A DNA stretch of 58,036 nucleotides from Bacteroidales bacterium (GTDB taxonomy: Bacteria; Bacteroidota; Bacteroidia; Bacteroidales; UBA4417): assembly GCA_030654075.1 (NCBI GenBank), contig JAURYB010000157.1:1-58036 (forward strand). The letters run 5' to 3'. Both the position numbers and the translations under genes were made by a program. The notes beneath the pieces were generated by a model. That model was given only the letters and a program-made list of their open reading frames with translations, searched no databases and was not told the origin of the DNA. Below are positions 51,745 through 58,036 of the stretch, piece by piece (positions within the stretch are counted from its first letter, which is position 1; each line of letters begins with the position of its first letter).

Positions 51745-54700
51745 CTATCTTTTAATAATCCGGAATAGTTGCTGATTACTTTTAATAACTAAACGGATAA
51801 AATACACTCCGGATTTGAGACCTGAAAGGTCAACCTGCATTACAGGACCTTCCATATTACTAATTTCTGCTTTAACTATTTTACCCAGGAAATCACTGAT
51901 GATCACATCTTTTTCCGATAAAACGCTTTCGCCAATAGTTATATATACTTTATCCGATGTTGGATTAGGATAAGCAGTTGGTTCCTGATTTTTGGCTAGT
52001 GATTCTACGTCAAGCGGGCTGTCAGCTTCTGATGCTTTGTAACATTTATTGGAAGTGGAACTGGCATAGGATGCCGTAGCTGTTTTATGCGTTCCATAAT
52101 ATGAAGTTACTGACCAGGTTATTTTAGTTCCATCAAAGCGGGCCTGCCATGTTCCTGTTCCGGGCAAAAATAATACAGGTTGTTGACTGGCATCAAATTT
52201 ACCAGTTCCGGTAATCTTATTATCAGCTCCAACAGGAACATATACCGGCGTAGCATTTGGATTCTCATATTTGAAATTAGCAATGAATGTGCATCCATTT
52301 TCATCCTTTGTTATAGGAGTTATACACACCAGGCTGGTCTTAATATTTTTGGTACCTGATCCATATGGATTTACATAAAGAGTTCCGCTAACCGGGCTGA
52401 AGAAATAGTTGGCAGCATTGGCTGAAGGAATAATCTGGTAAACGCCCGCTACACCTTTGTATTCAGGACTTAGACTAAAGGTTAAGGACGTTACTACTGA
52501 CGAGATTTCACCATTAACAAATCCACTGTATGTTGCTGTGTACTTAGGAAGAGGATCGCACCGCCTGATTACTTTGTTATCAGCTTTAACAATGGCTGCT
52601 GCTTTTTGTATTATGAATGTTGCTGAAGTACTACCAGTATAGTTTGGGTCGTTTATGGCAGCCAATACCCGGTAGGAGCCTGCATTTAAAGGTAGTGATG
52701 CACTGCCGTTGAATGTGTAGCTTGCCGTAAGGTTAACCGGGTTGGTAGTTACATAGGGCTGCATCCCTGATCCGCTGTATGTTTTAGTAAGCTCAGCCTG
52801 GTTAAATGAAAGATTTGCCGGAGCCGGCTGAATATTAAAAGTAGCAGAATCGCTGCCAACATAGTTCAGATCGTGAACAGTGGCAACCACTTTATAGGAA
52901 CCAACATTTACCGGTAGTGCCGGATTACCATTGAAAGTAAGCTCAACTAACAGGTTTCCAGGCACAGTTTGCACGGAGGGCTGCTGTCCCAATCCTGTAT
53001 ACAATTTCGTTAAATCTTCCTGAACAAATGTAACAGCTGCTTTTGCAGGAGTAATGGTGAGGGTAGCCAGTCCGTACTCAATATTGAAATTATTGGAAAG
53101 TAAGGAACCTGGTAAAATCAGGTGCTTACCAACTGTATTTCCGGTTACCATGTTCACCGAACGTAAAAGGACATTGCCAATGGAATCACCCGAGAGTATT
53201 GAAATATCATCTTCACTCAGAATAATTATTGCATCACTGTTGCTGTTTTCGTTTATTGTACTTGTATTAACCAGCGCAGTTGCATTAACAAGAGCTGTTG
53301 CATTTACGAGTGCTGTCGCGCTTACCAGGTTACCATCCTCATCATATGTATTTACAAGGGCGGTTGCATTTACCAGGGCTGTAGCATTAACCAGGGCAGT
53401 AGCATTTACCAGGGCTGTAGCGTTAACTAAAGCTGTTGCATCAAGCAGAGCCTGGGGATCTATCATTGTTCCATTTACCAATGCCGTAGCATTAACAAGT
53501 GCCGTTGCATTGCTGATCATAAAGCTTTTGTTCACAAGGGCAGTGGCATCGAGCAAGGGTTGACCAAGATCATTCACAAGTGCCGTAGCATTAACAAGAG
53601 CTGTAGCATTGACCAAAGCAGTAGCATGAGTTTGCTGTAATTGCGAAAGAATAGCAGTGCTGTCCTGCCCGCTGATCATCACCTGGCTGCCTGGATTTAA
53701 GGTGTCGTTATTAAAGATATAATCAAACTCAAATCCTGTTATATTTTCGCCATAAATAAAAGTTTTATCCCTGGGTTTGACCAGCAGGTCCATTTTTTCG
53801 ATGGTGAGGAGACCGTTTTTAAAGACGAAATCAAAACGGTTGATTAATGAATTATCGAGTGAATCAACCGGATCAATACCATTCAATGGATTCAAAGGAT
53901 CAAAAGATGACGGTTTGATTTCCCAGAGGCCAACATTGCTTAATCCATCTGCTACTGTTTCAAAGGGAATAGCTTTTATCCTCTGCAATTCTGTTTCTGA
54001 AAAACCGGCATCGTCTAAAGGAATACTGCCATCAATACTAACCAGGGAATAGTTCGCAGTAAAATCAGGCAATACTTCTCCGTATTTTTTTGATTTATCA
54101 GCAATTTCTATCAGGATTTTTTTCTTGGTAGTAAAATAAAGAGGATTCGACAATCCTCCATCGGCGCCATTAGTCTGGGGTAAGGGAGGATTGTATGCCT
54201 GAATCTCAGGGAAAAGTTCAGAAAACTGAAGCACTGTTCCAACAAGTAAGGAGTCGCCTTCGTGAGTAGTTCCTGAAAGAAGCGGGGCACCGTTGAAATA
54301 AATCTCGGTTTCGGGTGTGAGATAATTGCCGGTCACGGTAATCTGAACAGTATCCATTCCGGGAATCAGTGTAGTATCGTATGAAATACCTGTAAGCTGA
54401 GGAGATGGATTAGCCAGTGTTTGTAATGCTGCATCTGCCTGTATTAATCCATAACCCGATGTAAGATCAAATCCTGACGTATTCATATCAATAGCTGTAC
54501 TTTGCAATAACGCCTTTAAACCATCAGGCGAAATACCGGTATTGTAATACTTTGCACGGGCTTCCAGCAATAAAGCAGCAACACCAGCTGCATGAGGCGC
54601 GGCTGCAGAAGTACCGAAGAAATTGGGAAATTGATCTCCATCAATATTTACTCCACCCAGATCAACTGTTGTGTTACCTCCATTCGGGGCCGTGATTTCC

Positions 54701-56637
54701 GGTTTATTCCTCACCACGCCATTAACGGGAGTTCCGCCAACTGATGAAAAAGAGGCAATTGTAGGCGGATTAACTCCGAATGCAGGAGTATTACTATACA
54801 GCACTGCTCCTACTGCTATTGCACCATTTGCATTTGACTGGCCGACAAGAGTTGAACTGCCTGTGCCGTATTCATTAAAAGTGAGATTACCCCGGAATAC
54901 AACATATTTGAGATAAACATTTGTTCCTCCGGAGGCTTTCACTATCATGATATTGGTTTGTGCTCCTCCGGGTGCAACGGTAAAGGGAAGCACTTCAATC
55001 GGCTGCCCACCAACATTTCCCCTGTTAAATCCAAAAAGAGTACTTCCATTGTTGCTGGTAAGGTAAATATCGAGATCACTGATTGTATTCTCCGAACCTG
55101 AACCGTCGTCCCATTGAAGTACTATAGTATAATTTCCTTCGGCCAGGGAAACGCTCTGGTAAATGTCATTGCCTCCACTCCCGGCAAAATTGTGTGCAAC
55201 ACCCGTAATTCCGGCAGGAGTTATTCCTGCATTGAACGAACTCTGATATGATTTATTCCCGTAATTACCAGCGGCGGAAAAATAAGCAACACCATGAGAT
55301 TTTGCTAAATCCACAGCCTGGGCAACAATACCATCAGTTAAAAAAGGTTGGGTAATATAGGTAATATCATCAACAATAATATTGCACCCGGCATTTTCAA
55401 GTTCTGATATACCCTTTGCAAAATCAGGAGCATTTATAAATCCTGTCCTGAACGCCAGTTTTGCTTTAGGCGCAATATCATGTATAATCTGCAACATGGC
55501 CCGGCCTTCATCTGTTCTGGTCCCGAAAGGATAATCCAGTACCACATCAACCGGATTTGGATTTACCGGATTGCCAATTCCCGGAAGGTCGCCTTTGAGA
55601 ACATCGTCCTGTGCTGGATTACCAACTAATGTATTATAACTATCTGAGATAACCCCGATTTTTACCCCTTCTCCATGCAAATTAAAACCATTGCGCGCAA
55701 AATCCGCCCGCATGGAAACATCACCCAGGCTTGTAACAATTCCACTGGTTGGAATAGCCAGGTAAACAGGCTGAACAAAATTAATATAGGTTGAAAGGTT
55801 ATTGAGCGACAGAAGATTGAGTATTGGGATTTTTCCTGTAATTATACCATTACCAGCATCCTCAATCACATCATATAATCCAAAGGATGTGGAAAGCAGG
55901 TTAAGAAGTGATGAATACATCCCATCCAGAACCTTGATCTGAATCAGTACATCATTTCCGAATATCTGGAAGATATCATTTGTAACGGGTGTTCCTCCAG
56001 CTAATTTAAAGTTGTAGAGTGAAGTCAGTTCAGGACCGATAATTGAAATTAACTTACCACCTACAGGAGGAGTATAATAAGGGAATATATTTGGTGGAGT
56101 CTGGCAGACAAGTACATTCTGGAAATCAGTAATTTTAAATGAAACCCTTAAAAGATCGCTTCCTGCTTTTACAAGAGTTCGTTGATTCTGAAGCCCTCCG
56201 GATAGAGTATATGTGACAGTAAACTCCGCTGGCATCCCGGTTCCTCCAAAACCGGAAGTGCCGGTTATTCTGAAACCTTTAAAAGGATCACCAGCTAAAT
56301 TTGGCCCCAATTCAATATTCTTATAATTAAGTTTGCCAGATATAACTTTGATAGAAACTTTGGAATAGGTTCCAGGTAAAGCCTCAACAGAATATCTTGC
56401 CATTGCCTTGCAATTATGCGTATTGCCGTTTTGCTTCACATCTAAAACAATGGTAAACCGGTTATTTCCAAGATCAGTAACTGACTTGATAGCGGTACTA
56501 TAACCCTGACCATGGTCCTTGCTGATTCCGCAATCTGACTGAGCAATTGCTTCAGGTTTAGCACTAAAAATCTGAAGTGTGAGAAATAAGGATATATATA
56601 AACCGTAAAAATTTCTTCTGTAAATTCTTTTTTTCAT
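51745..56637 (-). CDS. T9SS-secreted S8 subtilase with MBG domains and an ATALVN array
   Basis: A 1630-residue surface protein: signal peptide (to about residue 33, ending AIAQ), an N-terminal beta domain, an S8 protease domain with D332 (GVISDSY), E377 (TDEGRAML) where subtilisin has His, N in SAAGNYGN and S677 (FFGTSAAAPHA), then MBG-type repeats (about 870-1200, for example MDLLVKPRDKTFIYGENITG and two copies of YTGLGQQP-NVGSYKV), and a type A T9SS tail (YPNPTSDKVYITIG, SGLKSGVYFIRLV). Residues 1005-1124 are fourteen copies of the hexamer ATALVN inserted inside an MBG domain. The protease should act outside the cell; the Glu-for-His change suggests a sedolisin-like or altered mechanism. 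Confidence 0.92.
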   Translation of the reverse strand: MKKRIYRRNFYGLYISLFLTLQIFSAKPEAIAQSDCGISKDHGQGYSTAIKSVTDLGNNRFTIVLDVKQNGNTHNCKAMARYSVEALPGTYSKVSIKVISGKLNYKNIELGPNLAGDPFKGFRITGTSGFGGTGMPAEFTVTYTLSGGLQNQRTLVKAGSDLLRVSFKITDFQNVLVCQTPPNIFPYYTPPVGGKLISIIGPELTSLYNFKLAGGTPVTNDIFQIFGNDVLIQIKVLDGMYSSLLNLLSTSFGLYDVIEDAGNGIITGKIPILNLLSLNNLSTYINFVQPVYLAIPTSGIVTSLGDVSMRADFARNGFNLHGEGVKIGVISDSYNTLVGNPAQDDVLKGDLPGIGNPVNPNPVDVVLDYPFGTRTDEGRAMLQIIHDIAPKAKLAFRTGFINAPDFAKGISELENAGCNIIVDDITYITQPFLTDGIVAQAVDLAKSHGVAYFSAAGNYGNKSYQSSFNAGITPAGITGVAHNFAGSGGNDIYQSVSLAEGNYTIVLQWDDGSGSENTISDLDIYLTSNNGSTLFGFNRGNVGGQPIEVLPFTVAPGGAQTNIMIVKASGGTNVYLKYVVFRGNLTFNEYGTGSSTLVGQSNANGAIAVGAVLYSNTPAFGVNPPTIASFSSVGGTPVNGVVRNKPEITAPNGGNTTVDLGGVNIDGDQFPNFFGTSAAAPHAAGVAALLLEARAKYYNTGISPDGLKALLQSTAIDMNTSGFDLTSGYGLIQADAALQTLANPSPQLTGISYDTTLIPGMDTVQITVTGNYLTPETEIYFNGAPLLSGTTHEGDSLLVGTVLQFSELFPEIQAYNPPLPQTNGADGGLSNPLYFTTKKKILIEIADKSKKYGEVLPDFTANYSLVSIDGSIPLDDAGFSETELQRIKAIPFETVADGLSNVGLWEIKPSSFDPLNPLNGIDPVDSLDNSLINRFDFVFKNGLLTIEKMDLLVKPRDKTFIYGENITGFEFDYIFNNDTLNPGSQVMISGQDSTAILSQLQQTHATALVNATALVNATALVNDLGQPLLDATALVNKSFMISNATALVNATALVNGTMIDPQALLDATALVNATALVNATALVNATALVNATALVNTYDEDGNLVSATALVNATALVNATALVNTSTINENSNSDAIIILSEDDISILSGDSIGNVLLRSVNMVTGNTVGKHLILPGSLLSNNFNIEYGLATLTITPAKAAVTFVQEDLTKLYTGLGQQPSVQTVPGNLLVELTFNGNPALPVNVGSYKVVATVHDLNYVGSDSATFNIQPAPANLSFNQAELTKTYSGSGMQPYVTTNPVNLTASYTFNGSASLPLNAGSYRVLAAINDPNYTGSTSATFIIQKAAAIVKADNKVIRRCDPLPKYTATYSGFVNGEISSVVTSLTFSLSPEYKGVAGVYQIIPSANAANYFFSPVSGTLYVNPYGSGTKNIKTSLVCITPITKDENGCTFIANFKYENPNATPVYVPVGADNKITGTGKFDASQQPVLFLPGTGTWQARFDGTKITWSVTSYYGTHKTATASYASSTSNKCYKASEADSPLDVESLAKNQEPTAYPNPTSDKVYITIGESVLSEKDVIISDFLGKIVKAEISNMEGPVMQVDLSGLKSGVYFIRLVIKSNQQLFRIIKR
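53266..53625 (-). repeat. 18-bp tandem repeat coding ATALVN x14
   Basis: About 20 units of 18 bp encode fourteen intact ATALVN hexapeptides plus spacer variants such as KSFMIS and GTMIDPQALLD. Copies differ mainly at synonymous third positions, so the protein sequence is under selection while the DNA has diverged. The array is inside an MBG domain of the subtilase. Confidence 0.95.
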
Positions 56638-57125
56638 AGTTCGGACCTTTAATTGAATGAAAACTCAGTATACATTCTAATTCTAAACAGAACCTGGAAC
56701 CATGAGGCAGGCCAATTATAAAGGCCGGTAGAAAATTGGAGGGATTAACAATGTTTTAGAAATTTTGGAGTGGGTTTTCAGAATTCAACAGCCGGAATCT
56801 TTTTCAGCATTTAATTTAGAATGATTCTAAGCAAAGAAACAACTTAATAACAAAATTAGTCTGTTAACTACTTGTTAATTAACAGAATCTTAACAATTTG
56901 CTTTAAGTCCGCCTTAACCTTTTAAAGGAAGGAATATCAAACTATTTTTAAAAGGCAATTTTCAATATGTAAATGCAATGAACAACGTAACTTAAACAAA
57001 AATCAGTTTTCATTACAGTCAGATTACCTATAAGTTTATCTGAAAAGTTGACTTACAAAATTAGTATTGATAAACTTTTAAAGATGTTTCAAGATTTATT
57101 CAGACAAAAGCAAGAATTGATTTGA
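56638..57125. other. intergenic region, little supported
   Basis: No gene or RNA is seen. One -7-like box TAATTTTG on the minus strand (56851-56858) could start the subtilase transcript with a leader of about 200 nt. Confidence 0.35.
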
Positions 57126-57356
57126 TTAATTCAATACTTCGTAAACTGTTACTTCATTGGCTTTATGTTTAAGGCTTACCACCCCTACTTTCCTGCAGTT
57201 GAAAGACTCTCTGACCTTTTCGTATGAAACGTTGTAAATCAGAATCTGTCCGGGACCGGCAACAGATTTTAGATGCCGGGCTGTATTTACAGTATCACCA
57301 ATTACAGAGTAATCAAGGTTACGTATACTTGCGGACCCCATGTTACCCGAAATCAT
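57126..57356 (-). pseudogene. C-terminal half of a class III cyclase domain
   Basis: The frame encodes EMISGNMGSASIRNLDYSVI, GDTVNTARHLKSVAGPGQIL and the tail to VYEVLN, the last strand/helix half of an adenylate cyclase domain, but the first half (with the metal Asp FTDFxGF and GDS) is missing. The junction at about 57356 lies inside the 3' end of the HD gene, in another reading frame. It looks like a deletion that fused an HD gene to a cyclase remnant; the fragment would be inactive. Confidence 0.7.
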
Positions 57357-57937
57357 TTCGCTGCTTTTAATTCGAGTTTCAATAAATGCTCCTGTTTTAT
57401 CGGGTCTTTGTTCTCCTGGCAATACCTGGTGAAGTAATGATGACTCCGGATAAAAGAAATCTGAGCCTTATTCCATTCGGCTATAGTGTACGACGGCTTT
57501 ACAGACTGTAGTTCCTTAAACAAACAATCTGACTTTATCTCAAAATCTTCAGTCCCAAGGTATTCCAGGTCGGCATCTGCAAGTATTTCCTCTAATTTGT
57601 TTTTGGGCAACTGGGGTATTTTTGTTACCATAATCATATCACATATTCTATCAATATATTCAGCCTCATATCCATATTGAGGCAGATAATGCCTGGCTAA
57701 AATGCAACTCTGCTCTTCATGATCTTTATACGTTTTGGTGTAGCCTGTATCATGCCATAGTGCAGCAACACGAATAAATTCCAGTTCCTCATCGGTACAT
57801 TTTTCCTGGCGGCCTATTTCCATAGCTTTTTCAATAACATACAAGGTATGCTCAGGATTATGATACAAATAATTTTCAGGGAGATTGGCTCTCAACAGGC
57901 CCATTACAAAATCTGTCATATTTTGATTATTTTGCAT
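57353..57937 (-). CDS. HD-domain phosphohydrolase
   Basis: A 194-residue HD protein with the metal ligands H26/H30 (YHNPEHTLYV), H62-D63 (ALWHDTGYTKTY) and D122 (ADADLEYLG), a cyanobacterial/Bacteroidetes type that hydrolyses phosphoester or phosphoanhydride substrates such as nucleotides. The last residues (ELKAAK) end in a stop created at the junction with the cyclase fragment, so the C-terminus may be altered by a few residues. It overlaps the tail of a YitT-like gene by 11 bp. Internal start at MTDFVMGLL is possible. Confidence 0.85.
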   Translation of the reverse strand: MQNNQNMTDFVMGLLRANLPENYLYHNPEHTLYVIEKAMEIGRQEKCTDEELEFIRVAALWHDTGYTKTYKDHEEQSCILARHYLPQYGYEAEYIDRICDMIMVTKIPQLPKNKLEEILADADLEYLGTEDFEIKSDCLFKELQSVKPSYTIAEWNKAQISFIRSHHYFTRYCQENKDPIKQEHLLKLELKAAK

Positions 57938-58036
57938 GGCCTTTAGCTTTTAGAATTCCCCCGGTTGCTTCTTTTATGCTTTGAATATATACGAATGCTT
58001 TTGGATCAATTTCCATGATGGCATTTTCGATCTGAT
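57927..58036 (-). CDS. YitT-like (DUF2179) membrane protein, C-terminus only
   Basis: The window edge holds 36 codons reading QIENAIMEIDPKAFVYIQSI followed by KEATGGILKAKGHAK and stop. This is the end of a YitT family protein (DUF2179 ligand-binding tail). It is cut by the window, so function is unknown; its stop overlaps the HD start. Confidence 0.6.
   Translation of the reverse strand, partial: QIENAIMEIDPKAFVYIQSIKEATGGILKAKGHAK

Noticed and set aside
53054..53563. 169-codon plus-strand ORF with AVALTRAVAFT repeats
   Set aside because: It is the antisense shadow of the ATALVN array in the subtilase.
51745..56637. Possibility that the subtilase is two or more genes
   Set aside because: One uninterrupted frame from signal peptide to T9SS tail supports a single gene.

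Overview
The window is chromosomal DNA from a Bacteroidetes bacterium, most likely an anaerobic Bacteroidales-type lineage. The evidence is: type IX secretion sorting domains at the C-termini of two large secreted proteins, promoters of the TTTG-N19-TAnnTTTG type, almost no Shine-Dalgarno sequences, a rpmG-DUF4295-ftsY-rimO ribosomal/SRP block, DUF4251, DUF6660 and DUF6132 family proteins, a CzcA-TolC fusion efflux pump, and a cysteate synthase. Intergenic regions are rich in short palindromes and simple tandem repeats. No phage, CRISPR array or insertion sequence was seen.

Layout. 1-13.8 kb is mostly metabolism: sucC; a TrpB2-type tryptophan synthase beta subunit preceded by a Trp-rich leader peptide and overlapping hairpins; a GxxExxY protein; a methyltransferase; a membrane pyrophosphatase (hppA); a YebC/PmpR regulator; a SemiSWEET; cysteate synthase; a hybrid histidine kinase; and a DUF4251 protein. 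13.9-19.9 kb is a leftward heavy-metal efflux operon (Cys-rich DUF6660 protein, CzcA-TolC fusion, membrane-fusion lipoprotein). 19.9-21.3 kb is a 1.5 kb gene-poor gap holding a very strong terminator that probably ends an undescribed small RNA.

21.36-32.8 kb is the most unusual part: a rightward thiol-redox cluster with an OsmC peroxiredoxin, five thioredoxin-fold proteins of different locations and active sites, a free thioredoxin reductase, a thioredoxin-thioredoxin reductase fusion, a DUF6132 membrane protein, an ArsM-like methyltransferase, a DUF302 protein, an SQR-like flavoprotein and a NapH-like ferredoxin. Inside it sits a 35-residue peptide gene (C-terminal motif CC-x9-C) immediately before a radical SAM/SPASM enzyme, which looks like a RiPP precursor and its maturase. 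The 3' end of the cluster is decaying: a methyltransferase with an amber codon and a remnant of a YeeE/YedE sulfur-compound transporter, which suggests a sulfur-species function.

33-42.5 kb has tRNA-Arg(ACG), a PAS protein, an 8-bp minisatellite, arfB, a cobalamin-riboswitch-controlled TonB receptor plus BtuG-like beta-propeller lipoprotein, a PaaI thioesterase, a MORN protein, rimO, ftsY, DUF4295 and rpmG. 42.5-51.6 kb has a T9SS-secreted protein, xerD, an aminotransferase, aat, guanine deaminase, a NUMOD4/HNH protein and a TPR-adenylate cyclase. 51.7-58.0 kb has a 1630-residue T9SS subtilase with fourteen copies of the hexapeptide ATALVN inserted in an MBG domain, an HD phosphohydrolase abutting a truncated cyclase domain, and the tail of a YitT-like gene.

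How the parts work together: the redox cluster has an apparent electron route (quinol or NAD(P)H to flavoprotein/ferredoxin to cytosolic, membrane-anchored and lipoprotein thioredoxins) and a candidate modified Cys peptide. The divergent metal-efflux operon and the ArsM-like enzyme allow a link to metalloid or soft-metal stress, but sulfur or persulfide handling fits the YeeE/YedE remnant, SQR-like protein and OsmC better. This is inference.
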